Shown: in pieces, positions 22,020 through 32,700 of the stretch
Position numbering within the stretch: the stretch's first letter is position 1
Layout: each line of letters opens with the position of its first letter
Assembly (NCBI RefSeq): GCF_026745355.1
Contig: NC_079202.1
Span: 52,866,709 to 52,930,708, forward strand
Origin: Beta vulgaris subsp. vulgaris
Lineage: Eukaryota; Streptophyta; Magnoliopsida; Caryophyllales; Amaranthaceae
Reading direction: 5' to 3'
Length of the DNA stretch: 64,000 bases
The notes under the pieces: model-generated
Database searches by the model: none
What the model was told of the DNA's origin: nothing
The model's input: the letters and a program-made list of their open reading frames with translations, nothing else
Translations under genes and position numbers: made by a program

Positions 22020-22160
22020 TAAAAAATAGGGTCAGGATCGAGTCGGGTCAGTCTAGCTGTTGACCTGACCCGTCAGTAATGACTTCAGGCCCGACCCGAC
22101 CCGCATACAACATGACCCAACCCGACCCGGGCTCGCCCGTTGAACAGGTCTACTAGTGGT
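22020..22160. repeat. GC-rich MITE remnant (ACCCGACCC words)
   Basis: A short island of GGGTCA/GACCCG words of the kind found at the ends of hAT-type MITEs. No matching terminal repeats remain. Confidence 0.4.
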
Positions 22161-22315
22161 GATCTAATGAAAATATAAAGATATAACACAAAAAAAATCC
22201 TAAAAAAAATTATTGACATGTATCCAAATTTGAAAAAAGGGAATGCATCAATTTCTAGTTATACTTCTATAAATGAAGATAGTAACTCACGTAACCCTTC
22301 AAGATAAATGAACCC

Positions 22316-22321
22316 TTTATT
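22316..22321 (-). terminator. Poly(A) signal of pectinesterase A
   Basis: Minus-strand AATAAA about 50 bases after the stop codon of pectinesterase A. Confidence 0.5.
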
Positions 22322-22372
22322 CATCATTAATCTTAAAGACCCAACATGTATTTACATTGACATTTATCCTAC

Positions 22373-25300
22373 TTACATTTCAAGCCAAACAGGCACACCA
22401 GTACTCAAAATCCAAGATTCTCCTTGTATAAAATTTCTTACCATGAAGGGATGAACCTCCTTAAGATCACGCAACACATGAAATCCGGGCCAATTGACTC
22501 GAGCTCGAGTCGAAGCCCCGACACCAGTATTCATATATTCAGCATAATAGAGCGTCGAAAGGGCAAAGTTCCCTTCCCAATTTGTCCAACCCCTTGGGTG
22601 GATTAACCCATCAAGGTCCGATTTAGCAATAATCGTCCTTGAAAACTTCTTCCAAGGTCTCCCTAGGAAGGTCTTGACGGATTGCGTTAGTCCTACGAAC
22701 TCTGGAGCAGGTTGTATCCGTGATCCATGGATCGAGATCCCGGTGTTTTCATACGGGCTCTCCCTCCCTTGAGCTGTGATCATATTAGCCTGGTGGTTCA
22801 TTGGCTTTCTAACAAAGATGTCACAATTTTGTAACACAACAGCTGCATTACCAAATATGAAGTCTACTGTTCCATATATGTGGCAATCACGGTAAAATTG
22901 CCTTAATGAGTGGGCATACAGAGTGTCTTGGTATCCTTGAAAGCTACATCGGTAGAAGAGAGAGTGGTCTGAAGCCACCATAAGGGCAACTGCTTGATGC
23001 TTTTGGGGTCCTGCTGTGTTCTCAAACGTCATGTCCCTAGCCCAAAACCCGTCGCCGAATACCCCTGCTCATTATTGTGTCAAATGCAATGTAAAGTGAA
23101 ATTAGACAATCAAACATATGTACATTAGGGGCGGCAATTGCAAACAATTGGTGTTGGTTGGGTTCATGTTCGAGACGTGGACAAAGGGGTTCAAATCCTT
23201 GATCCGAAACTAAATCGTTCAAGGAACAAGTTGAGAACTCAACCCTAATTCACGTATTTATAGAAGGTCTAGCATGCAACAGTCTAAACCCCATTTTTTT
23301 CTTTAATAGGTGGTGTTAGTCTTGAGTTTTTTTTTTTAAAGGAAAATGATCAACTTGCAAACAAATGTACACCTGAAATGAATAAGAAACTTGAAAAAGA
23401 AATTGGAAGAGAAGAGATGGTACTTACGAAATGTAGCAGAATTGACTGTGGTGCCACCATCGATGACATTTCTGCGACCAGTGACCACAGTTTTACCCAT
23501 GCCATCTCCAACAAACATGACATTTTTAAGGTTCCTTGGAATTTCAACTCTCTCATCATATACTCCTGCTTTTACATGCACTATTACTCTTCTTTCATTT
23601 CCTCTGCCTTTAATCCTGCCTAATGCATCCACTGCTTCTTTGATGGTCCGGTAATTACCTGATCCATCTCTTGCCACCACGATATCGGCCCTCGACGTTG
23701 CTGGATTCCATGACGCTAATTGCCCTATGAAGTGGTTGCCTCTTCGCGGCCTCCCTTCCACCCCTATACCAGAACAACTTTAGGATATATGAAATATATC
23801 TTCGAGATCTCGTACAAGTATAACCAGTCAGGTTTGCAGGTTACCGTTAGACTCCGGGAGAAAGGGGATGGTAAAGGAAACCTCACACCAAATAGTGATA
23901 TTTAATCCCATGATCTTGAAGTCATGAGGCCAAACTTTTACCAATAAACCAAGCTTACTTGGCATATCTTCGAGTAGTATAGTACTTATTAAAATTATAT
24001 TTTCTTAAGAATACACATTAAAATCAAATTCTGTCTAAAGTCGTACGTGTTTATATATATTTTCTTATATATATCTCCATCAATTTCTATTTATATGGGA
24101 CACGCAATACGGCAATAACCGAGGTTATACCTTGGCTATATATTATTCTCGTAATACATATTCATAAAAAAAATAGCACAAAAATACCATGATGAAAGTT
24201 TTTTTAAAAAAATTTCAATCCAGCAGCACAATATATTTTTTTTTTTTTTTGAGTCGAGCAGCACAATATTATACTAGTCGTAAGATAATTTTCAAATTAC
24301 CATTCGTTGTTATATAAAAAGATGGTAGGGAGTCGTGATATTATACTACTACTAATTATTGTTGTTATTTTTGTACGGTACAATAGAGTTAGACCATATA
24401 TTTTAAACTATATTATATGAATAATTGACTTTTATGGCATATTGGCATGATATATATTGGTATTTGGTTAATCTTGCATGCATGTATTTTTATAAATGTT
24501 CTTAACTAATTTTAATAAATAAATATACGGTTGATCAAAGGAGTGTTAAGATACTCTTCGGTCTTTCATCCATTTCTTTGAATTAATATGCTTTTTTTTT
24601 AGCTTTTTCAATTGGAACAACTTTTACGGACGGACATATATTATTTCTAATTAAAGCTGAGATGGAAGCATATATATGCTCATATTATATAATAAAAAGT
24701 TAGATTTTGCTACACGTGTTTTTAATGAGGTTTGATAAATCTCTAACGGATAGATATATCTAATACAATTTTTCGTACAACAAATATTACTTGTGTAGAT
24801 AATTATTTGTGTTTTGTGTAACAAATAATGAGAATATAACACAAGCAACATTTATATATACACAAATAATATTTATTATATACACAAACCATACTACTAT
24901 TTGTTAAAAAAACAATCATGTTACTTGTTAGATATATCTACCGTTAGATGTTTTATAATACGTACCTCGTTCTTAATACATGCAAAATGGTGATAAAAGT
25001 GGCGGTTTAGGTTAACCAGGTTATTGTAGAGAATAAGCAAAAGCTTACCCTTAGACTTAGTTTTGCTCCCAAATGTATGTTTCTTTGCATGCAAAGCCAA
25101 TGCTTCATTTAATACTATTGTCAAATTTTGTGACATAGGATGAACTTGTTCATCTACCCCTCTCTCTTTTAAACCATCCAAACAAGTCCTATGGCTTGTG
25201 ATTGCACCACTAAGCCATGCAAGTACATCTTCATGGCTATATTCTCCATTCTTTTCGACCAAACGAACCAACCGTGCTTCGGCTTGATCATATAGCTTAG

Positions 25301-26068
25301 CACAATCAACGATAGCCATCCTTTGATCATAAATATTATTAGCATTATTATCATTATTGTAGTAGTAATTATTAGTAGTATAGTTATAAACCGTGTTATT
25401 GTCATAATTTAAGCCACCATGACCACCCCCATGATGACCACCACCACCACTGCCGCTGCCGCCACCACCATGATGACCACCGCTGCCGCCACTGCCGCTG
25501 CCACTGCCGCCGCCACCACCATGATGACCACCACCGCCACTGCCGCTGCCACTGCCCCCACCACCATGATGACCGCCACCGCCACCACGTCGACCACGGC
25601 CAAAGAACAAAGAGGACTCATCCGTGTTGTTGTCATTGCTTAATCCACCATGATGGCCACCTCCATGATGACCACCACCACCACTGCCGCCGCCATGACC
25701 ACCACGACCGAAGAACAAAGAGGACTCATCCGTGGTGTTATTATCATAGCTTAAGCCACCATGATGACCACCCCCATGATGACCACCACTTCCGCTGCCA
25801 CGACCACCTCGACCTAGGAATTGAATAAAGAGGACTCGTCTTTGCTACTACTATTGCTTAAGTCACTATGATGACCACCGCCGTGGTGGCGGCGATGATG
25901 GCCTAAGAACAAAGAAGACTCATCTAATGATGATGATTGAGCCCAGTTCTTGGCTTGGAGAACCATGGTTTGAGCCATTTGAACCATCTCTAGGTCTTGT
26001 TTGGCTGATGAAACTATGGCTAGGAAAGAAATTAACAAAAAGAGAATAATAGTAGTAAAAGGATACAT
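22373..26068 (-). CDS. Pectinesterase A: PMEI-like pro-domain split by a Gly/His-rich repeat, plus PME domain; frameshifted
   Basis: Three exons: 26068-25049, 23763-23428 and 23064-22373. The start gives a clear signal peptide (MYPFTTIILFLLISFLAIVS). A short pro-domain helix (MVQMAQTMVLQAKNWAQSS) is followed by four DESSLF blocks with long Gly/His/Ser runs. The second half of the inhibitor-like domain resumes with VDCAKLYDQAEARLVRL and SHEDVLAWLSGAITSHRTC. Exons 2 and 3 encode the pectin methylesterase domain: [34 protein letters not shown] and FLGRPWKKFSRT, so both Gln, both Asp, the Arg and the Trp of the active site are present. Introns are phase 1. A 5-bp insertion at 25818-25822 breaks exon 1; without it, exon 1 length fits the phase of exon 2. 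Product would be a secreted cell-wall pectinesterase of about 680 residues. As read, the frame is broken. Confidence 0.8.
23810..23960 (-). repeat. Possible SINE relic in pectinesterase A intron 1
   Basis: On the minus strand TTGGTTTATTGGTAAA resembles a tRNA A box, and GGGATTAAATATC about 40 bases on resembles a B box. This is weak and has no clear tail. The rest of the intron (23961-25048) is AT-rich with nothing I can name. Confidence 0.3.
25404..25935 (-). repeat. Coding Gly/His-rich modular repeat in pectinesterase A
   Basis: Four modules each start with DESSLF, then LG or FG with Arg/His, then alternating Gly runs with HHGG, and end in a spacer such as LSNDNNT or LNYDNNT. DNA words ccaccatgatgaccacc recur throughout. 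Module length varies; the last module is expanded by several GSGSGG/HHGG units. Such repeats change length easily by slippage and unequal exchange. Confidence 0.9.
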
Positions 26069-26143
26069 TTTTTCCCCTTGTATTTTATTTTATTTGCTTT
26101 CTTTTTTTTGGCGGTGGAGATAAGTGATCAGTAGGAACTTACT

Positions 26144-26151
26144 TATATATA
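26144..26151 (-). promoter_or_regulatory. TATA box of pectinesterase A
   Basis: Minus-strand TATATAAG about 75 bases upstream of the start codon, a suitable distance for a plant promoter with a short leader. Confidence 0.55.
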
Positions 26152-27421
26152 AGTGAGTTAAAATTTATATGTTAAGGGAGTTAATGTACTTATGCACATA
26201 AGTTACGTAGAAAGTTACACATGGAACCATGTTTTAAGCCAGGTGGTTGTGATATGAACAAAAGATGTTAGGCGTAAGAGATGTCCAAGTATTTAAACCT
26301 ATACGTAGGTTTTCATGCATTATGCATATATATAATGATGTCATGTGGTCGTCTTAGTAAATTAATTGCTCATAATTTCTTGATTCATCATTCTGCTTAA
26401 TGTAATAATCTACTCATGAGCAAACACAGTAGAGTATTCTACCCTTCACCCTTTTAATATCAAGCTGACCTTAATGATAGTTGTTGACACTTGTTAATTT
26501 ATAGCTAGGGTTCTGCCTTATACTATATGTCGTTTAAAGCCAAGATATCAACAGAAAAAAGTCCATGTTGGTAGTTGTGTTAATTTCAAGGAGAATGATA
26601 TATGCGATTTTAAAGATTGTATATAAGAAGTTAAAAATAGAAATATTAAATAATAGATACACATTAATTACATAGAATAACACATGAATATGTTATGAAT
26701 TTCTAAATGTATGTAATGCTGATGTGCAACTATGAGGATTGCATATATTAAAACCGTAATTTCAAACACCTTTCGTTTACATTTTAATTTATTTCAGACA
26801 ACTTCGTGATTTGAAGTTTTTTCCTATAGAATCACGCAAGTAATTTAAAATAATTTGAATTCTCTTTTCACGATTCGTAATATTGGACACTTTTTCTTGA
26901 AGTTCCAAGTATATAGTAAATTACTTTTGTGTAAGTTAGTTGTTGCATGGGGGTATTTAGAAGTTGTTCATTTAACGTATTCTTTTGTAGTTTAGAGCTT
27001 GTTTTTCTGTCATAACTAGTAAATTTATAATCATCATATGTCTTTTTGAACATTTAAAACCGAAATATTGAAGATGACGTTGATGTCGAAGAAGCCTAGC
27101 TACTTCTCCACTTTGAATCATCAGACATCATATTGATAAATTTCAAAATTTATCTCTACGGGTTCTAACTTCTAGTGAGTAACAATAGTATCTTACCAAA
27201 ATAAAACCTAGCTCGACCTTCAACTATATTCGAAAATGCATGATTGGGACCTAAACTAAAACCTAATTCGAACCAACTTGATCCAAATCACAAAATAAAA
27301 TAATGTTGGTTGATTCAGAAAATCCAAATTTATCAACTCAAATATGAACAAATTATGACATAAATAATAATCACACATCTATCACCTCTAGTTTTTTTTA
27401 TTGACAACGAGAAATCGTACA
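26152..27421. other. Upstream region of pectinesterase A, non-coding
   Basis: AT-rich. It presumably contains the gene A promoter. No other gene or repeat could be supported. Confidence 0.4.
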
Positions 27422-27430
27422 TTAATTAAA

Positions 27431-28491
27431 GAGAACGTATTGTGTCGGACTCGTCCGACCATAATCTTTGGTCGGACGACTTTCAGGTGGTTCCAATTTT
27501 TTTCAGTTAGTCTTAATTTTTTTTCAGGTAGTCTTAATTTTTTTTTCAGGTAGTCTTAATTTTTTTTCAGGTAGTCTTCATTTTGTTTTCAGTTAGTCTT
27601 CTTTTTTTTTCAGTTGGTTTTTGTACTTCAGTTAGACTTACTTTGGGTTTCCGTTGGTCTTTATTTTTTTTTCAGGTAGTCTTCATTCTTTTTCAGGTAG
27701 TCTTCATTTTTTTTCAGGTAGTCCAACTGAAAAAAAAAAAAACAAAGTCCAACTGAAACAAAACAAAGTCCAACTGAAAGAAACACAAAGTCCAACTGAA
27801 AGAAAACAAAGTCCAACTGAAAGAAAACAAAGTCCAACTAAAACAAAACAAAGTCCAACTGAAAAACAAAACACTAACCTCTGCTTTCTCTCACTTTCTC
27901 CTTCTTCTTCATTCCTCTTAGCTGATTTTTTTCTTCTTTGTTAGATCAATAAAGAATGGAGACTGAGATTAAGAATTTCATGAAAAATAGGATTTATGAA
28001 AGAACTTAAGAATTTCATGAAAATCTTCCAAGTCTTATCTTCATTAAGAATTTCTGCCATTGAAGGATGCTTCTACCACTCATTGTCTCCTAAATAGAAA
28101 TTTCTATTCTTCTGCCATTTTCCCCATTAATTGCCTTCAGGAGGGAGCTGGAAGAGGTGAACTTGATGAAAGCGTATCTGTGCTTACAGCTTTGACTGAG
28201 TTTTTCTGGGATGAAGAGGAGGAGATAGGGCCATGAGGGTAGAAAATATTGAGGAGGATGTTGGGGTTGATGTTTAGTGGAAGAAAATCGATGAAGATAG
28301 TCTTAGTGGTTGAGGGTTGGGTGGAAGGCGGGGTCTATGTCGCCGGACAGTTATCAAGGGTTTGGGTTTGGGTTTAGGTTTCTCTCTCTAAACGTTCTCC
28401 CTTCTCTCATCTCTCTCCAATGTATTTTTTCATTTGGGTCAGCCCGTCTAACAGTCGTATTTGGTCAGACGGTCTGACCCAATACTTTCAC
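27431..28491. mobile_element. MULE-like fold-back element, copy 1 (1061 bp)
   Basis: The left end reads GAGAACGTATTGTGTCGGAC and the inverted right end GTGAAAGTATTGGGTCAGAC, an imperfect terminal repeat of about 27 bp. A perfect 9-bp target duplication, TTAATTAAA, flanks it (27422-27430, 28492-28500); nine bases points to Mutator-like transposition. Inside, a left arm of about ten 'TTTCAGGTAGTCTTAATT'-type units (27490-27725) faces a right arm of about seven 'AAGTCCAACTGAAAGAAAA'-type units (27726-27870), which are roughly reverse complements. The remaining core (27880-28430) differs from copy 2. No transposase is encoded. Confidence 0.85.
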
Positions 28492-28500
28492 TTAATTAAA

Positions 28501-29189
28501 AGAGCAAGTATAGCCTAATGCTAATAAAACCAAATCTAAAACAAATAAAAGAATCTAAATAAGCTTTAAGAGCTCTTACAATCCATAGAAAACAAAAACA
28601 ATAAAAAGTCGCATGTGACGGAGGACATCGCTGGTCAATGCTAGTGATAGTGGAGTCAAGACTTTGATGGTTGATGGCAGTTGTGAGAGAAGCGAGTGTC
28701 GTTCACGATTCGGACAACGAACAACCAACGGCGAGCGTCGTATCTCGCCGCATGAGCAATCCCAACAAACCGCTATTGCTTGGGATTCTGGACTCATGAT
28801 CTTGTGAAGAGTCACATTCCTTTCTGACTCAGTACTCTCGCTCGAGAGTATCTCAAGTTTCTCCATTAGAAAGGAGAAACGATTTTGAGTGGGCGTGCTG
28901 AAACCCACCAGATGCAAGTGTTGTGCCACCTTCATATTTGAATTTGTCAATTAAGGATCATAAAGATCAATGTCGAGCTAGGGAGAGAGCTAAATAAAGT
29001 GAAATCTTGCACACTTCGCCGGTTTGTGAAACCGGAAAACCAAAAACCCAACCATGAAAAACGTGCATCGCCTCGACCATACGCACAATCTCCTTGATTC
29101 ACATGTATCCACATCATAGGTATGACTAGTTGAACTTTAATTCCTCTTAAGATTCATTTCTCGTTTATAGCCCATTTCCTCTCAATATT
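28501..29189. other. Unassigned sequence with one minus-strand ORF
   Basis: A 124-codon minus-strand ORF at 28576-28950 is open but matches nothing I know. It has no signal peptide or motif, and its Ser/Leu/Arg-rich composition does not favour a real gene. Confidence 0.3.
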
Positions 29190-29335
29190 CTTTTTTTTTT
29201 AGAGGTAAGATGAATATTTCTTGCACAAATGGGGAAAAGTAAAGATCTCCCTTTACGAGGGGTAAGAATCAAACCCTTATTTTACAAGGAAGAAAGGAGA
29301 ACCTCCAACCAACTACACCAACCTTGATACTTGTT
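29190..29335 (-). repeat. Possible SINE relic
   Basis: On the minus strand TTGGTGTAGTTGG resembles a tRNA-type A box, and AGGGTTTGATTC about 40 bases on resembles a B box. It ends in a T-rich tract on the plus strand (29190-29201), as for a SINE A-tail. Confidence 0.4.
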
Positions 29336-29769
29336 CCCTCTCAACTTATAGCCCTCCTTTCAACTATTTATATTATAGAAATACTAAAAGTAGTTCTGCA
29401 TCTAAAAATAACAAGAAAAAAAAAACATTTGAGAAAACGGATGAATGATTTTTTAACAAGTTCCATGGGATGTGATTTGATTCAATGCCCCTTCTTTACA
29501 AACTTAATTTAATGCAATGACCATATTTAGCTTTCAATTTAAGGAAGAAAACAATGCTTAAGAATGAACCAGAGGAATATATTAGTGCTAAAAGAAACCG
29601 TCTACAAAAACAGAAATTTTGATGAACAAAAATTCAATACAAAGCAACGTCAGTCAAAATCTCCAGCAGAATTGAGCTTCAATTCTGCCACACATTAAAA
29701 GGGTAATTACAAAAAATGTGCCCTTGATTTAGACTTCTAATGATGTAATTAAAATTTTCAGATTTGATC

Positions 29770-32700
29770 TCAACGCACTGTCATGCTCTGCACTGCTTGT
29801 GTGGCCTCCTCGGTTGCCTTGTTCGCTTGAATTGTGTTGATTACACTTGCAATATTGCCCTAGATAAATAACAATAGATAAGCAACAATCACAAATTAGT
29901 TATAATGAATTACAGTCACAAAATATGCAAGTACACGTTTATACAATAAAGCTCAAAAATCCTCCAAGCCAAAAGATTCACCTATTTTTTTAGCTATTGA
30001 ATAAGGATCAATTTCAGAGATTATATCTATATTTAGAAAGGATTACAAGTCAAAAGTTAACCAAAATGCAAAAGCAACAAGCCGACAAGTATTTTACGAC
30101 AGAAAAGGCTTAATACAGTACGATAACAGGTGCTTGGCAAGATATCTAGTCCCAGTACAAAGACCAAGTCAGGCATTCTCTTTGTCACATACTTTCTTAA
30201 TTCACTAACTCAAAAGTCCCACTTAAGCAACAAGTGAAGATAGGAAGATCTTTTCTGCTTACTGCTTACTGCTTACTGCTTACTGCTTAGCATCATGATG
30301 CAAATAAATAAACATGGCACTTCAATGAAACAGGAGAAGATATAACTAAGGGCAGGGAAAAGGATAATTCTTTTAGCCTTACCCTCCATGTTATTAGCTT
30401 GGATCGAAGATTTCCCCACTGTTGTTGCCCAAACAATCGCTCCGTACAGCAGCTGTATTAGACACGTCAAATAAACATAACAAAAAAAATATGTAAAACA
30501 GATATGTCAAAAGAAAGCCCCAGTGTTTAACTATTTATTACAAAGCCATAACACAAAGAAAGATATGTTTCACAGACATACCTTACAATGACAACCCGAT
30601 TCATCTGATCCATCTTACAATCAAGCAACTTGGCAGCAATGGCCTTAACAATCCAATGTTCTACCTCATTGTCATTGATCTGAAAAATGCTAGCACATTA
30701 ATAAAGGCAACACTAAGACTATTGAAACTATGATGTAGTAGGAAAGCAACTCACTCTAAGTGTGTCCTTGATAAGAGCATACGGGACTTGCCCCGACTCC
30801 GTAGAGGCAAGATCTACCAATGACATCAGCCTCATCTTTGACAGACAATCTTCATGAACAAGGCCTACACCAAAAACCAAAGGCAACTTTAATCTTTCAG
30901 CAATCATGTCTATACTCTATAGTCTAAAGTAACACACAAGAGAAGCTAGATTTGTTTTAATCACCAATGATAGAAAAAAGTTCTTCGTTCTGAAAGAGGT
31001 TCTCAAGTCCGGTAAAAAGTTTCAATGGCACAAAAATTCACATACATTACACTATCCATTGAATCACCAATGAAAAAAGTGCCTTCGTTATGACAGAGGC
31101 TTTGAACTTCAGGCTCCATCACATTAATCACAGCATCGTAGCACTTCTCACACATTGCATTATCCATACAACATTACACAGTTACAGATCTTAAGTTCAC
31201 TACAAAAAAAATCAACGAAGGCCAGTACAAAAAATTATCAGGGGCTCTAAAGTTTGTGTGTAGGAGTAGGACAACTTAGGGTAGTGTCCATGCAGGTTGT
31301 CTATGTAAACCAGCATTTCAGCCTGTTGCTGATAATTGTGAAGATTTCCAGCAGCATTCAATGAGCGTCCAATCAGTAGCTAACAGACAGCAAATATCGA
31401 CAGTGGTTGATGCACAACGCTCTTCAGCAAGGCTATGAAAAGTTGGCTTTAAGGAGTCCTTGCTCATCTGTCGTCAAACAACAGTCATACCAATGGTGGA
31501 AGCGGATGGTTTATGGGATGATGGAAGAACGACAACTCCCCCCCCCCCCTCCAACACCATGCATAATGCTCTTCGGCAAGGCTATGAAAAGTTGGCTTTA
31601 AGGAGTCCTTGCTCATCTGTCGTCAAACAACAGTCATACCAATGGTGGACGAGGATGGTTTATGGGATGATGGAAGAACGTCAACTCCTCCCCCCCCCCC
31701 AACCCCCATCCCACCCCCAACAAAAAAATGCGACAATGTTACAATAGCAATGAGTCGATTCCATTCATACTCTAAACGAGTTGCACCAGTGAAAATTCTT
31801 ATGTTAACTAGTGGAGAACAGGGTGGTGGAAGGACTATCAAGAGTTCTATAACAGTCTGACCTCCCTCACCACCCTCTAAAACCATCATTGGCATTGCAC
31901 CGATTCCTGCGTTCCACTCAAACTTGCACTATTAGACGTTAATAACTTGATATGATAACAAGTGGAGACAATAATGGTTTATAAATTGGTAGAAGGTCAA
32001 GAAACAAAAGCTGATGTGAGATTTGCACTGAGTCCCTTCCTTTGCTCAATCCAAGTCCTTCCACCCACATATGCTTAAGATATAAGCAGACTCCATTATC
32101 ATCACTGCACCATCAATACCACTGACCACGCTAAGCACTTCCGGCTTGTAGTATTTGAGGAACCTTCATATCCCCCCCAAATATGTAAGCTTTCCTTTAG
32201 TACTAAGATCACAATCTTCGACAAAAAGGACAAAAAGCAAGTAAAATGAATCATTCCAGAGTTTGTGGTGAAATTTGGTTGAAGAGGGATGCTTTGTGTA
32301 TACAGTGACAGCTATACTATCTTTGTATGGCACTCTTTTAGCTTAAGTTTCAAAGATCAATCTTTCCTTTCCTAATATAAATTTAATACAAGTATCTCAT
32401 ATAGCTTCCCTGACAGAGCAAGGACATATTGTACAAGGAATGTAGTTTACCGTAGCTCTTCAACAAGGAAAGTTTGCTGCCTCAAAATCTACGTAAGCAT
32501 CAAGCCTCTGAGTCAGGAAAATCTTCAGTAGTTGATATAACATTGAGTACTTAGCATCATTCTCTAGCTGTGATATTGACGGCATGTCCAGCAAATCACA
32601 CTGTAACATAAAAAAAAATAACATTCTTTATGAACTATCTTTTCAGGAAGAAGGGCAGAAATTTTAATAGCACAAAAGTATACATGACTGTTATTCAGAG

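Noticed and set aside
25409..25643. ORFs on both strands of Val/Ala/Met or Thr/Ala/Met repeats
   Set aside because: Shadow frames of the Gly/His-rich coding repeat.
27654..27944. Plus-strand ORF with repeated SPTERKQ-like units
   Set aside because: It is the translation of the repeat arms of the MULE-like element. The equivalent ORFs at 37842-38279 and the minus ORF at 38110-38385 come from the same arrays.
28576..28950. 124-codon minus-strand ORF
   Set aside because: No homology that I recognise, no splice or promoter context, and composition not gene-like; listed only as unassigned sequence.
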